From: Pantoea sp. Ap-967
GTDB lineage: Bacteria; Pseudomonadota; Gammaproteobacteria; Pseudomonadales; Pseudomonadaceae
Assembly (NCBI RefSeq): GCF_011752565.1
Contig: NZ_VWXK01000005.1
Span: 186,001-250,000 of the forward strand
Reading direction: 5' to 3'
Length of the DNA stretch: 64,000 bases
Shown here: positions 50,770 to 60,908 of the stretch, one piece after another
Layout: each line of letters opens with the position of its first letter
Numbering within the stretch: position 1 is the stretch's first letter
Notes under the pieces: model-generated
What the model was told of the DNA's origin: nothing
The model's database searches: none
The model's input: the letters and a program-made list of their open reading frames with translations, nothing else
Position numbers and translations under genes: made by a program

Positions 50770-52116
50770 ATGTCTTTCAATGTAGGCCTGAGCGGTCTGT
50801 ACGCGGCCAACAAACAACTGGACGTTACCGGTCACAACATCGCCAACGTCAACACCACCGGCTTCAAGTCCTCGCGTGCCGAGTTCGCTGATGTGTACGC
50901 CGGTGCCAACCGCCTGGGCGTGGGCAAGAACCAGGTCGGCAACGGCGTGCGCCTGGCTGCGGTTTCCCAGCAGTTCACCCAGGGCGACATCAACAACACC
51001 GGCAACGTGCTGGACATGGGAATCCAGGGCCAGGGCTACTTCGTGCTGTCCGACAACGGCTCGATGGTCTACACCCGTGCCGGTGCCTTCCAGAACAGCA
51101 AGGACAACTACGTCGTCACCTCCGATGGCCTGCGCCTGCAGGGCTACGCCGCCGACTCCGCCGGCAACATCAAGAAGGGCGTGCTGACCGACCTGCAGAT
51201 CGACACCTCGGCCCTGCAGCCAAAAGCCACCACCCTGATCGACCAGGGCATCAACCTGGACTCGTCGTCCAAGTCGATTCCGCTACCATCGACCCCACCG
51301 GTTGCCGGTGAAATCGTGTTCGACCCAAGCGACGATACCTCGTACACCAAGTCGTTCCCGACCAAGGTCTACGACAGCCAGGGTAACGAGCACACCATGG
51401 AGCAGTACTACCGCAAGACCGACACCAACGAGTGGACCATGTACACGTTGATCGACGGTCGCAACCCGATGAACCCGGCCAGCACCGATCCGCTGACCAG
51501 CACCATCAGCTTCAACAGCGATGGCAGCGTGGCGTCGATGGCCACCGACACCACCGGCCTGCCGACCGGTTCCGAGTGGAGCGTGACCAACAACACCTTC
51601 ACCCTCAAGGGCTGGATTCCGGCGGCGCAGGATGCCAATGGCAACTGGGCGGCCAACGGCTCGGTTGAAAGCAGCGCCGGCATGCGCCTGGCGATGAACA
51701 GCACCACTTCGTTCAACACCGAGAGCGCGCGCCTGTCCCAGTCCCAGGACGGCTATGCCACTGGCATCCTGTCGAGCCTGAGCATCGACGCCACCGGCGT
51801 GATGTTCGCAAGCTTCAGCAACCAGCAGTCGCGTGCCATCGGCCAGGTGGCGCTGGCTAGCTTCGCCAACGAGCAGGGCCTGCAGCAGATCGGCGGCACC
51901 CGCTGGACCGAAACCTACTCGTCGGGCATTCCGGGCATCGATGCGCCGAAGACCGGTACCCTGGGTAGCGTGGAGTCCAACTCGCTGGAAGGGTCCAACG
52001 TCAACCTGACCCAGGAGTTGGTCGAGCTGATCAAGGCGCAGAGCAACTACCAGGCTAACGCCAAGACCATCTCCACCGAAAGCACCGTCATGCAGACCAT
52101 CATTCAGATGACCTGA
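50770..52116 (+). CDS. flgE: Flagellar hook protein FlgE
   Basis: FlgE builds the hook. The 448-residue product starts MSFNVGLSGLYAANKQLDVT and contains HNIANVNTTGFKSSRAEFAD; it ends with NLTQELVELIKAQSNYQANA, the typical hook C-terminus. The central domain (about 150-380) is variable and exposed. An AAAAGGAG site precedes the ATG. It is last in the flgBCDE unit. Confidence 0.96.
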   Translation: MSFNVGLSGLYAANKQLDVTGHNIANVNTTGFKSSRAEFADVYAGANRLGVGKNQVGNGVRLAAVSQQFTQGDINNTGNVLDMGIQGQGYFVLSDNGSMVYTRAGAFQNSKDNYVVTSDGLRLQGYAADSAGNIKKGVLTDLQIDTSALQPKATTLIDQGINLDSSSKSIPLPSTPPVAGEIVFDPSDDTSYTKSFPTKVYDSQGNEHTMEQYYRKTDTNEWTMYTLIDGRNPMNPASTDPLTSTISFNSDGSVASMATDTTGLPTGSEWSVTNNTFTLKGWIPAAQDANGNWAANGSVESSAGMRLAMNSTTSFNTESARLSQSQDGYATGILSSLSIDATGVMFASFSNQQSRAIGQVALASFANEQGLQQIGGTRWTETYSSGIPGIDAPKTGTLGSVESNSLEGSNVNLTQELVELIKAQSNYQANAKTISTESTVMQTIIQMT

Positions 52117-52129
52117 TGATGGCTGAATG

Positions 52130-52222
52130 AGGGGCCGCTATGCGGCCCATCGCGACCTGCGGTCGCTCCTACCGGCGTCTGTAGGAGCGACCGCAGGTCG
52201 CGATGGGCTGCGCAGCGGCCCC
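52130..52222. repeat. REP pair after flgE (CGACCTGCGGTCG variant)
   Basis: GGGGCCGCTATGCGGCCCATC and GCGACCTGCGGTCGCTCCTAC face GTAGGAGCGACCGCAGGTCGCG and GGGCTGCGCAGCGGCCCC. The inner palindrome (CGACCTGCGGTCG) differs from the GAGCT...AGCTC type used elsewhere here. Confidence 0.88.
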
Positions 52223-52239
52223 TGCGTTTCGGAGGTTGC

Positions 52240-52425
52240 ATGAAAAAACTGATCGTCACGCTGCTCGCTGCCTTTTGCCTGTACCAGGCCCAGGCCGGCA
52301 CTGCGCCCTGGTGGCGCTGGGAAAGCCAGGTGGACGGGCGGTTGGTGTGCTCGCAGTGGCCGCCAGGGGAGGGCTGGAAGAAGTTTGCCGGGCCCTTCAC
52401 CAACGGTGGCTGCCGCGAACCTTGA
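52240..52425 (+). CDS. Small secreted hypothetical protein in the flg cluster
   Basis: The 61-residue product has a signal peptide (MKKLIVTLLAAFCLYQAQAG, cut likely after AQA) and a mature part of about 42 residues with two cysteines (VCSQWPPGEGW and GGCREP), enough for one disulfide, and several tryptophans. CGGAGG precedes the ATG. It lies between flgE and flgF, bounded by a REP pair and a terminator, so its transcript could be an extension of flgBCDE or its own. No known family or function. Confidence 0.7.
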   Translation: MKKLIVTLLAAFCLYQAQAGTAPWWRWESQVDGRLVCSQWPPGEGWKKFAGPFTNGGCREP

Positions 52426-52499
52426 GTGGGTCGGTACAGGTTTGCCGCCATCGGCAACCCGGCGCCGGATAACCGGCGTCACCCCATCCGCAAAACCCC

Positions 52500-52527
52500 G
52501 AAAAGGCCCGTATTTACGGGCTTTTTC
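52500..52527 (+). terminator. Terminator upstream of the flgF promoter
   Basis: AAAAGGCCCGT, a 4-base loop ATTT and ACGGGCTTTTT form a hairpin with T-run. It isolates flgBCDE (and the small gene) from flgF. Confidence 0.9.
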
Positions 52528-52542
52528 ATGAATTCGAAAAGT

Positions 52543-52557
52543 TGGTTCGGAACTTGC
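52543..52557 (+). promoter_or_regulatory. Sigma-54 promoter of flgFGHIJKL
   Basis: TGGTTC-N5-TTGC keeps the essential GG and GC with correct spacing. Start point near 52569; flgF starts at 52618. RpoN control of this unit is known in P. aeruginosa. Confidence 0.82.
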
Positions 52558-52617
52558 TTTAGAGCTTGCACAGCAACGGCAGGCGGCAAACGCCGGCCAG
52601 TGCAGCGGAGGATGACT

Positions 52618-53358
52618 GTGGACAAGATGCTTTACGTGGCCATGACCGGCGCCAGCCAGAACGCACTGGCGCAGAAGGCCCACGCCAACAACCTGGCGAA
52701 CATTTCCACCAACGGTTTTCAGCGCGACCTGGAGCAGGCGCGCTCGATGCCGGTGTTCGGTGACAGCTTTCCGTCGCGGGCGTTTGCCATGACCGAACGC
52801 CCAGCCACTGACTTCAGCGAAGGGCCGATGGTTGAAACCGGCCGTGACCTGGACGTGGCCGTGGCCGGGCAGGGCTTCATCGCCGTGCAGGCACCCGATG
52901 GCAGCGAAGCCTATGTGCGCACTGGCAGCCTGAATATCGATGCACTGGGCGTGCTGCGCGCCGGCAACGGCATGCCGGTGATTGGCAATGGCGGCCCGAT
53001 CGCCATTCCGCCTGAGCAGAAGGTTGAAGTGGGCGCCGACGGCACCCTGAGCATCCGGTCCATGGGCGAAGGCCCGCGGGTAATGGCCGAGGTCGACCGC
53101 ATCAAGCTGGTCAACCCCGACACCAAGGGCATGACCAAGGGCCTGGACGGTTTGATCCACACCCAGAACGGCCAACCGGCCGCCGCCGACGTCAATGTGC
53201 GGGTGGTGTCGGGCTTCCTCGAAGGCAGCAATGTCAACGCGGTGGAAGAAATGACCTCGGTGCTGGCGCTGTCCCGCCAATTCGAACTGCACGTGAAAAT
53301 GATGAACGCGGCCAAGGAAGGCGATGAAGCCATGGCGCGTGTTTTGCAAATCGGCTAA
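52618..53358 (+). CDS. flgF: Flagellar basal-body rod protein FlgF
   Basis: FlgF is a rod subunit. The 246-residue product begins MDKMLYVAMTGASQNALAQK with GTG as start codon: GGAGG lies six bases before the GTG, whereas the ATG at 52612 directly abuts it. The rod motif HANNLANISTNGFQRDLEQA and the C-terminal FLEGSNVNAVEEMTSVLALS are clear. It is first in the flgFGHIJKL operon. Confidence 0.95.
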   Translation: MDKMLYVAMTGASQNALAQKAHANNLANISTNGFQRDLEQARSMPVFGDSFPSRAFAMTERPATDFSEGPMVETGRDLDVAVAGQGFIAVQAPDGSEAYVRTGSLNIDALGVLRAGNGMPVIGNGGPIAIPPEQKVEVGADGTLSIRSMGEGPRVMAEVDRIKLVNPDTKGMTKGLDGLIHTQNGQPAAADVNVRVVSGFLEGSNVNAVEEMTSVLALSRQFELHVKMMNAAKEGDEAMARVLQIG

Positions 53359-53405
53359 CCACACTTGAACGGGTGCCGTAAAACAGGCGCACGAGGAGAA
53401 TACTG

Positions 53406-54191
53406 ATGCTTCCGGCTCTTTGGGTCGCAAAAACCGGCCTGTCCGCCCAGGACACCAACCTGACCGTCATTTCCAACAACCTGGCCAACGTTTCGACCAC
53501 CGGCTTCAAACGCGATCGCGCCGAGTTCCAGGACCTGCTCTACCAGATCAAGCGCCAGCCAGGCGCGCAGTCCACCCAGGACAGCGAGCTGCCATCGGGC
53601 CTGCAGGTCGGTACCGGTGTGCGCATCGTCGGCACCCAGAAGAACTTCCAGACCGGCAGCCTGCAAACCACCGAGAACCCGCTGGACCTGGCGGTCAACG
53701 GCCGTGGTTTCTTCCAGGTGCTGCAGCCGGACGGCACGGTTTCGTACACCCGTGACGGCACCTTCCACCTGAACTCCGACGGCCAGGTCGTCACCGCCCA
53801 GGGCTTTGCCCTGGAGCCTGCCATCGTCGTGCCGAACAACGCCCAGACCTTCACCGTCGGCCAGGACGGCACCGTGTCGATCACCACCGCCGGCAACGCC
53901 GCCGCCCAGGTCATCGGCAACCTGCAAACCGCCGACTTCATCAACCCGGCCGGCCTGCAGGCCATCGGTGACAACCTGTTCCTGGAAACCGCCTCCAGCG
54001 GCGCGCCGCAGGTCGGCACCCCGGGCCTGAACGGCTTCGGCACCACCCTGCAGCAAACCCTGGAAAACTCCAACGTCAGCACCGTGGAAGAGCTGGTGAA
54101 CATGATCACCACCCAGCGCGCCTACGAGATGAACTCCAAGGTCATCTCCACCGCCGACCAGATGCTGTCGTTCGTTACCCAGCAGCTCTGA
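53406..54191 (+). CDS. flgG: Flagellar distal rod protein FlgG
   Basis: FlgG forms the distal rod. The 261-residue product starts MLPALWVAKTGLSAQDTNLT and has NNLANVSTTGFKRDRAEFQD and the C-terminal VEELVNMITTQRAYEMNSKV. This is the conserved length of about 260. ACGAGGAGAATACTG provides the ribosome-binding site. Confidence 0.97.
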   Translation: MLPALWVAKTGLSAQDTNLTVISNNLANVSTTGFKRDRAEFQDLLYQIKRQPGAQSTQDSELPSGLQVGTGVRIVGTQKNFQTGSLQTTENPLDLAVNGRGFFQVLQPDGTVSYTRDGTFHLNSDGQVVTAQGFALEPAIVVPNNAQTFTVGQDGTVSITTAGNAAAQVIGNLQTADFINPAGLQAIGDNLFLETASSGAPQVGTPGLNGFGTTLQQTLENSNVSTVEELVNMITTQRAYEMNSKVISTADQMLSFVTQQL

Positions 54192-54245
54192 AGCCTGGTA
54201 GCCCAGGTTCTGGTTCTACTCCCGTTACACCGTGAGGTATGTGTC

Positions 54246-54941
54246 ATGAAGCGTTTGTTGTCCGTGTTCGCCCTGGGGGGGGCGGTTGTCCTGGCAGGTT
54301 GCGTCGCCCCGACGCCCAAGCCGAACGACCCGTATTACGCGCCGGTTCTGCCGCGCACCCCGCTGCCGGCGGCCGCCAACAACGGTTCGATCTACCAGGC
54401 CGGTTTCGACCAGAACCTGTACACCGACCGCAAGGCGTTCCGCGTGGGTGACATCATCACCATCACCCTGAACGAGAAGACTTCGGCGAGCAAGAACGCC
54501 GGGTCCCAGGTCGCCAAGACCAGCAAGACCGACATCGGCCTGACCTCGCTGTTCGGCGCATCGCCCAACACCAACAACCCGTTCGGCGGCGGTGACCTGT
54601 CGCTTGAAGCCGGCTACAGCGGCGACCGCGCCACCAAGGGCGACAGCAAGGCCACCCAGGGCAACACCCTGACCGGTTCCATCACCGTCACCGTGGCCGA
54701 GGTGCTGCCCAACGGCATCATCGCCGTGCGCGGCGAGAAGTGGATGACCCTGAACACCGGTGAAGAACTGGTGCGCATTGCTGGCCTGGTGCGCGCCGAC
54801 GACATCGCCACCGACAACACCGTGCCGTCCACCCGTGTGGCCGACGCGCGCATCACCTATTCGGGCACCGGCTCGTTCGCCGATGCCAGCCAGCCCGGTT
54901 GGCTGGACCGCTTCTTCCTGAGCCCGCTTTGGCCCTTCTGA
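54246..54941 (+). CDS. flgH: Flagellar L-ring protein FlgH
   Basis: FlgH is the outer-membrane L-ring lipoprotein. The 231-residue product has a lipobox (VVLAGC, Cys19) and typical segments [20 protein letters not shown] and [15 protein letters not shown]. It ends [12 protein letters not shown], the usual C-terminus. flgI follows within seven bases. Confidence 0.97.
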   Translation: MKRLLSVFALGGAVVLAGCVAPTPKPNDPYYAPVLPRTPLPAAANNGSIYQAGFDQNLYTDRKAFRVGDIITITLNEKTSASKNAGSQVAKTSKTDIGLTSLFGASPNTNNPFGGGDLSLEAGYSGDRATKGDSKATQGNTLTGSITVTVAEVLPNGIIAVRGEKWMTLNTGEELVRIAGLVRADDIATDNTVPSTRVADARITYSGTGSFADASQPGWLDRFFLSPLWPF

Positions 54942-54947
54942 GTACGG

Positions 54948-56063
54948 ATGAACATGTTCAACGTAAGGCAGCTGATTGCCGCGACCCTGCTCCTGTCCTG
55001 TGCCTTCGGTGCCCATGCCGAGCGCCTGAAGGACATCGCCAGCATTTCTGGCGTGCGTTCCAACCAGTTGATCGGCTATGGCCTGGTGGTGGGGCTCAAC
55101 GGCACGGGTGACCAGACCACCCAGACGCCGTTCACCCTGCAAACCTTCAACAACATGCTGTCGCAGTTCGGCATCAAGGTGCCGGCAGGTTCGGGCAACG
55201 TGCAGCTCAAGAACGTCGCTGCGGTGTCGGTGCACGCCGACCTGCCGGCGTTCGCCAAGCCGGGGCAGGTGATCGACATCACCGTGTCGTCGATCGGTAA
55301 CTCCAAGAGCCTGCGTGGCGGCAGCCTGCTGATGACCCCGCTCAAGGGTATCGACGGCAACGTCTACGCCATCGCCCAGGGCAACCTGGTGGTCGGCGGC
55401 TTCGACGCCGAAGGCCGCGACGGCTCGAAGATTACCGTCAACGTTCCGTCGGCCGGGCGCATTCCCGGCGGTGCTTCGGTCGAGCGTGCGGTGCCGAGCG
55501 GCTTCAACCAGGGCAATACCCTGACCCTGAACCTCAACCGCCCGGACTTCACCACGGCCAAGCGCATCGTCGACAAGGTCAATGACCTGCTCGGCCCAGG
55601 CGTGGCCCAGGCCGTGGACGGCGGTTCGGTGCGCGTTACCGCGCCGATGGACCCGAGCCAGCGCGTGGATTACCTGTCGATCCTGGAAAACCTTGAGGTC
55701 GACCCGGGCCAGGCCGTGGCCAAGGTCATCATCAACTCGCGTACCGGCACCATCGTCATTGGCCAGAACGTCAAGGTGTCGCCGGCGGCGGTCACCCACG
55801 GCAGCCTGACCGTGACCATCACCGAAGACCCGATCGTCAGCCAGCCGGGGCCGTTCTCCAACGGCCAGACCGCCGTGGTGCCGCGCTCGCGGGTCAACGC
55901 GCAACAGGAAGCCAAGCCGATGTTCAAGTTCGGCCCGGGCACCACGCTGGATGAGATCGTCCGGGCGGTGAACCAGGTCGGCGCAGCACCGGGCGACCTG
56001 ATGGCGATCCTCGAAGCCCTGAAGCAGGCCGGCGCGTTGCAGGCCGACCTGATCGTGATCTGA
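54948..56063 (+). CDS. flgI: Flagellar P-ring protein FlgI
   Basis: FlgI forms the P ring in the periplasm. The 371-residue product has a signal peptide ([19 protein letters not shown]) before [20 protein letters not shown], the family hallmark. An ATG at 54954 (MFNVRQ) would give 369 residues and is equally possible. The assembly chaperone FlgA is encoded at 46.2 kb in this window. Confidence 0.97.
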   Translation: MNMFNVRQLIAATLLLSCAFGAHAERLKDIASISGVRSNQLIGYGLVVGLNGTGDQTTQTPFTLQTFNNMLSQFGIKVPAGSGNVQLKNVAAVSVHADLPAFAKPGQVIDITVSSIGNSKSLRGGSLLMTPLKGIDGNVYAIAQGNLVVGGFDAEGRDGSKITVNVPSAGRIPGGASVERAVPSGFNQGNTLTLNLNRPDFTTAKRIVDKVNDLLGPGVAQAVDGGSVRVTAPMDPSQRVDYLSILENLEVDPGQAVAKVIINSRTGTIVIGQNVKVSPAAVTHGSLTVTITEDPIVSQPGPFSNGQTAVVPRSRVNAQQEAKPMFKFGPGTTLDEIVRAVNQVGAAPGDLMAILEALKQAGALQADLIVI

Positions 56064-56074
56064 GGACGCGGCCG

Positions 56075-57238
56075 ATGAATTCGAAAAGCCTGGTGTCCAG
56101 CCACGCCGACAGCGGCGCCTACACCGACCTCAACCGCCTGAGCTCGCTCAAGCATGGCGACCGCGACAGCGACGCCAACGTGCGCAAGGTGGCCCAGGAG
56201 TTCGAGTCGCTGTTCGTCAGCGAAATGCTCAAGGCCTCGCGCAAGGCCAGCGACGTGCTGGCCGACGACAACCCGATGAACACCGAGACGGTCAAGCAGT
56301 ACCGCGACATGTACGACCAGCAGCTGGCCGTGAGCATGTCCCGCGAAGGCGGCGGTATTGGCTTGCAGGATGTGCTGGTGCGCCAGCTGTCGAAGAACAA
56401 GGCTACGCCGGCCAACACCAGCCCGTTCCCGCGCATCGAAGGCAACGCGCCGGCGCTGTGGGGCAACAAGGTGGCCGAGCCGGTGCGGGCCCAGGCCAGT
56501 GCCACCCGCAACGACGTTGCGGCGCTCAATTCGCGGCGCCTGGCACTGCCCAGCCGGCTCACCGACCGCCTGCTGGCGGGCATCGTGCCGTCGGCCACAG
56601 GCGCCGATGCCACCACCAATACCGCCGCCGTGCCGGCCCGTGACGGGCAGCAGGTGGCCAGGGCCATCGCCATCCCGGACAACGGCCTGCGCATCACCGG
56701 CCGCGCCGTGGCGCAGCCGCCGCTGGCGCCGAAGAAAGCCTTCAGCGACAGCGATGACTTCGTCGCCACCATGCTGCCAATGGCCGAGCAGGCCGCCAAG
56801 CGCATCGGCATCGACCCCCGTTACCTGGTGGCCCAGGCCGCCCTGGAAACCGGCTGGGGCAAATCGGTGATGCGCAACAGCGACGGCAGCAGCAGCCACA
56901 ACCTGTTCGGCATCAAGGCCAGCGGCAACTGGGAAGGCGATTCGGCGCGTGCGATCACCAGCGAATTCCGCGATGGCCAGTTCGTCAAGGAAACGGCGTC
57001 GTTCCGTTCCTACGACTCCTACCAGGACAGTTTCCACGACCTGGTGAACCTGTTGCAGAACAATTCGCGCTATCAAGATGCCGTGAAGTCGGCCGATAAC
57101 CCAGAACAATTCGTGCGAGAACTGCAAAAGGCCGGGTACGCCACCGACCCGAGCTATGCCAGCAAGATCTCGCAGATCGCAAAGCAGATGAAGTCGTACG
57201 AGAGCTACGCAGCACTCGGGACCGCAACGAAACTTTAA
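56075..57238 (+). CDS. flgJ: Rod assembly protein and muramidase FlgJ
   Basis: FlgJ caps the growing rod and cuts peptidoglycan so that the rod can pass. The 387-residue product has the N-terminal rod-binding domain (about 30-110; AQEFESLFVSEMLKASRKAS), a variable linker (about 115-225) and a C-terminal GH73 glucosaminidase domain (about 230-375) with catalytic glutamate in LETGWGKSVMR. Confidence 0.95.
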   Translation: MNSKSLVSSHADSGAYTDLNRLSSLKHGDRDSDANVRKVAQEFESLFVSEMLKASRKASDVLADDNPMNTETVKQYRDMYDQQLAVSMSREGGGIGLQDVLVRQLSKNKATPANTSPFPRIEGNAPALWGNKVAEPVRAQASATRNDVAALNSRRLALPSRLTDRLLAGIVPSATGADATTNTAAVPARDGQQVARAIAIPDNGLRITGRAVAQPPLAPKKAFSDSDDFVATMLPMAEQAAKRIGIDPRYLVAQAALETGWGKSVMRNSDGSSSHNLFGIKASGNWEGDSARAITSEFRDGQFVKETASFRSYDSYQDSFHDLVNLLQNNSRYQDAVKSADNPEQFVRELQKAGYATDPSYASKISQIAKQMKSYESYAALGTATKL

Positions 57239-57250
57239 GGGTATGGAACC

Positions 57251-59284
57251 ATGGCGAGTCTGATCAATATTGGCATGTCGGGGCTTGGCGCCGCGCAATC
57301 GGGGATGTACACCCTCGGTAACAACATCGCCAACGCCGACGTCGAAAGCTACTCGCGCCAGCAGAACGTGCAGACCACCAAGGGCGCGCAGCAGGTTGGC
57401 CAGGTGTTCATCGGCACCGGCACCACCCTGGCCGACGTGCGTCGGGTGTACAACGCATTCCTTGAGAACCAGCTGCGTACCACCACCTCGCTGAGCAGCG
57501 ACGCCAGTTCCTACCTGAGCCAGATCGACCCGCTGGACACCGCCCTGTCGAGCAGTGACACCGGCATCACCGCCGCCCTGCAAAGCTTCTTCAGCGCCAT
57601 GCAGGACGCCGCCGCCAAGCCCACCGAGGACGCCTCGCGCCAGCTGCTGCTGACCAGCGCGCAGTCCCTGGCCAAGCGCTTCAACACCCTGTCGTCGCAG
57701 CTGAACCAGCAGAACAGCACGATCAACGCCAACATGGCGTCGATCGCCGACAAGGTCAACGCGCTGACCAAGTCGATTGCCGACCTCAACGGCCAGATCT
57801 CCAAGATGACCGCCGTCAACGGCCAGCCCAACGACCTGCTCGACCAGCGCGATGGCGCGGTGCGCGAGCTGTCGTCGCTGATCGGCGCCGACGTGGTGGA
57901 GCAGAAGAACGGCAACTACGACATCTACCTGAAGAACGGCCAGGCCCTGGTGCTGGGCAACACTACCCAGACCATCGGTGTAGAACCGAGCGCCACCGAC
58001 CCGACCCGCATGAGCCTGATCCTCAACCGCGGCTCGACCAAGATGGACATCACCAACAGCACCACCGGCGGTGAGCTCGGTGGGCTGATCCGCTACCGCA
58101 AGGAAACCCTCGACCCTGCGCTCAACGAGCTCGGTCGCGTGGCCCTGGTGGTGGCCGATGCCATCAACAGCCAGCTAGCCCAGGGCATCGACAAGAACGG
58201 TGACTTCGGCTCGACGTTGTTCGCCGATATCAACAGTGCGGCGGCCATCAGCCAGCGCAGCATTGCCAAGAGCGGCAATAGCGCAGGCTCGGGCAACCTG
58301 GACGTGACCATCAAGGACACTGGCAAGCTGACCACCAGCGACTACCAGGTGACCTTCAACAGCGCCAAAGAATACACCGTGCGCAAGCTGCCCGACGGCA
58401 CCGACATGGGCACCTACAGCCTCGATGACGACCCGGCGCCGGTGATCGACGGCTTCAGCCTGTCGCTCAATGGTGGCGGCCTGAGTGCCGGTGACAGCTT
58501 CAAGATCACCCCGACGCGCAATGCCGCGGGCGCTATCGACACCGTGCTGACCGACCCCAAGCGCCTGGCGCTGGCTGCACCGCTGACCGCCACCAGCGGC
58601 TCGGGCAACAAGGGCACCGGCGTGATCAGCCAGCCGACCCTGACCTCGCAACTGGACATCTACGACGCCGCCCAGCGTGCGCAACTGCAAACTGGCCTGA
58701 AGAATTCGACCCCGGTCAAGTTGGTGTTCGGCGATGACACCGCCTCGCCCCAGGCGTACACGATGTACGACGCCCAGGGCAACAACATCGGCAGCGGCAC
58801 GATCATTCCAGGCCAGGAAAACAAGCTGTCGCTGTCGGTGCCGATGGTCGATGCCAACGGCAACTCGCTGGGCAGCAGCTTCACCTTCGACATGAGCGTG
58901 TCGGGCGCGCCGAAAAATGGCGACAGCTACACCGTGTCGCTGACCGCGGCGGGCTCTGCGGACAACCGCAACAGCCAGTCGGTGATCGACCTGCAGACCA
59001 AGTCCACCGTCGAGGTGGGCGCCGACGGCAAGGGCATCAGCTTTACCGATGCCTACGCCAAGCTGGTGTCCAACGTCGGCGGCAAGGCCGGCCAGGCGCA
59101 GATGGACAGCGACGCCACCACGGCGCTGCAGAAGTCTGCAGTGGAAGCGCGCAATGGCGTGTCTGGCGTGTCGATCGACGAAGAGACCGGCAACCTGATC
59201 AAGTTCCAGCAGTACTACACCGCGTCGTCGCAGATCATCAAGGCGGCCCAGGAAACCTTCGCCACCCTGATCAACAGTCTTTAA
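57251..59284 (+). CDS. flgK: Hook-filament junction protein FlgK (HAP1)
   Basis: FlgK is the first hook-associated protein. The 677-residue product starts MASLINIGMSGLGAAQSGMY and has NNIANADVESYSRQQNVQ, then a long helical rod and variable domains, ending YTASSQIIKAAQETFATLIN. The protein is longer than enterobacterial FlgK (about 550), with the extra length in the central exposed region. FlgN is its export chaperone. Confidence 0.95.
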   Translation: MASLINIGMSGLGAAQSGMYTLGNNIANADVESYSRQQNVQTTKGAQQVGQVFIGTGTTLADVRRVYNAFLENQLRTTTSLSSDASSYLSQIDPLDTALSSSDTGITAALQSFFSAMQDAAAKPTEDASRQLLLTSAQSLAKRFNTLSSQLNQQNSTINANMASIADKVNALTKSIADLNGQISKMTAVNGQPNDLLDQRDGAVRELSSLIGADVVEQKNGNYDIYLKNGQALVLGNTTQTIGVEPSATDPTRMSLILNRGSTKMDITNSTTGGELGGLIRYRKETLDPALNELGRVALVVADAINSQLAQGIDKNGDFGSTLFADINSAAAISQRSIAKSGNSAGSGNLDVTIKDTGKLTTSDYQVTFNSAKEYTVRKLPDGTDMGTYSLDDDPAPVIDGFSLSLNGGGLSAGDSFKITPTRNAAGAIDTVLTDPKRLALAAPLTATSGSGNKGTGVISQPTLTSQLDIYDAAQRAQLQTGLKNSTPVKLVFGDDTASPQAYTMYDAQGNNIGSGTIIPGQENKLSLSVPMVDANGNSLGSSFTFDMSVSGAPKNGDSYTVSLTAAGSADNRNSQSVIDLQTKSTVEVGADGKGISFTDAYAKLVSNVGGKAGQAQMDSDATTALQKSAVEARNGVSGVSIDEETGNLIKFQQYYTASSQIIKAAQETFATLINSL

Positions 59285-59297
59285 GGAGCCGTAGATC

Positions 59298-60881
59298 GTG
59301 AGCGTACGCATCTCTACTTCGCAGTTCTATAACACCAACCAGGCCAACTACCAGAGCAACTTCGCCAAGACGGTGCAGACCCAGCAGGAAGCCAGCGATG
59401 GCATCCGCGTGCGCTCGGCCAAGGATGACCCGGTGGGGGCGGCGCGGTTGCTGCAGCTGGAACAGCAGCAGAACATGCTCAAGCAGTACAACGGCAACAT
59501 CACCAGCGTGCGTAATGCCCTGGGCACCGCCGAGAGCACGTTGGACTCGATCGGCAAGATTCTGCAACGGGTCAATGAACTGGCGATCAGCTCCGGCAAC
59601 GCCTCGTTCACCGACTCCGACCGCAAGTCCAACGCCGACGAACTGGCGTCGCTGGAAGACCAGTTGTTTTCGCTGATGAACAGCAAGGATGAGAACGGCA
59701 AGTACCTGTTCTCGGGTTCCAAAGGTGATACGCCACCTTACGTGCGTAATTCCGACGGCACCTACAGCTACCAGGGCGACCAGGGCAAGCTGAACCTGCA
59801 GGTGGGCGATATGCTCACCCTGGCGGCCAACGAGACCGGCTACGATGCGTTCGAGCAGGCACTCAACACCAGCCGTAGCCAGACCACCCAGACCGCACCG
59901 TCCCCCGACGATGGCCGCGTCAGCCTGTCCAATGGCCAGGTTTCGGGCAGCTCGACCTACAACGACCGCTTCCGCAGCGGCGAGCCGTACACCATCGAGT
60001 TCATCAGCAGCACCGAATTCAAGATCACCGACGCCAACAACAATGACGTCACCCTCGAAGCCAGCCAGGGCGGCAAGTTCGACCCCAATGGCAGCAACAC
60101 CACCGTGAGCTTCCGCGGTGTCGACCTGCGCCTGGACATCACCTACAAGGACGGCGACAAGGGCAACGAGGACGCGGTCATTGCCGGGCATACCTTCACC
60201 TTGAGTTCCAAGGCCGACGAGGTGTCTGGCACCCGTAGCCCAGGTAACACGTCCACCGAGCAGATCACCAGCGCAACCATCACCGACCAAGCTGCCTACA
60301 AGGCCGCTTTCCCGGCCGGCGGAGCCGTACTCAAGTTCACCGGCACCAACACCTTCGAGTTGTACGCATCGCCGGTCAGTGCCGACAGCCGGCCGGTGGC
60401 TTCGGGCACCTTGGGTGGCCCGAACGGCACCACCGCCACTGCAGCAGGTGTCAGCTTCGAGTTGTCCGGTGCGCCGGCAGCCGGTGACTCGTTCGGGGTC
60501 AAGGTCGACACCCACCAGACCCAGAACATTCTGGACACCATTGGCAAGCTGCGCACCGCCCTGAGCACCCCACAGGACAGCGACCCGGCAGCCCGGCAGA
60601 ACTTCCTGGCGTCGCTGGATTCGGCCATTGGCAACATTGCCAGCGGCATCAACCAGGTGTCGTCGTCGGTCAGTGCCATTGGTGGTCGTGGCCAGGCGCT
60701 GGATGTCCAGGCCGAAACCAACGAAGCCATCGGCACCGAGAACACCAAGACGCAAAGCTCGATCCGCGAAAGCGACCCGGCCGAAGTGATGGTGCGCCTG
60801 CAGATGCAGACCAACATGCTTCAGGCCTCGCTGCAGGCTTATGCCAAGGTCGCGGGCCTGTCGCTGGTCAACTACATCTGA
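59298..60881 (+). CDS. flgL: Hook-filament junction protein FlgL (HAP3)
   Basis: FlgL joins FlgK to the flagellin filament. The 527-residue product begins MSVRISTSQFYNTNQANYQS with a GTG start after AAGGAGCC. The flagellin-like N-terminal helix (SDGIRVRSAKDDPVGAARLL) and C-terminal helix (VMVRLQMQTNMLQASLQAYA) are intact. It is much longer than the E. coli protein (317), with a large Thr/Ser/Asp-rich insert about 155-410 that would be surface-exposed. It is last in the operon. Confidence 0.93.
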   Translation: MSVRISTSQFYNTNQANYQSNFAKTVQTQQEASDGIRVRSAKDDPVGAARLLQLEQQQNMLKQYNGNITSVRNALGTAESTLDSIGKILQRVNELAISSGNASFTDSDRKSNADELASLEDQLFSLMNSKDENGKYLFSGSKGDTPPYVRNSDGTYSYQGDQGKLNLQVGDMLTLAANETGYDAFEQALNTSRSQTTQTAPSPDDGRVSLSNGQVSGSSTYNDRFRSGEPYTIEFISSTEFKITDANNNDVTLEASQGGKFDPNGSNTTVSFRGVDLRLDITYKDGDKGNEDAVIAGHTFTLSSKADEVSGTRSPGNTSTEQITSATITDQAAYKAAFPAGGAVLKFTGTNTFELYASPVSADSRPVASGTLGGPNGTTATAAGVSFELSGAPAAGDSFGVKVDTHQTQNILDTIGKLRTALSTPQDSDPAARQNFLASLDSAIGNIASGINQVSSSVSAIGGRGQALDVQAETNEAIGTENTKTQSSIRESDPAEVMVRLQMQTNMLQASLQAYAKVAGLSLVNYI

Positions 60882-60908
60882 TTGAGCTTGGGCGTTCGCC
60901 TGCGCATC

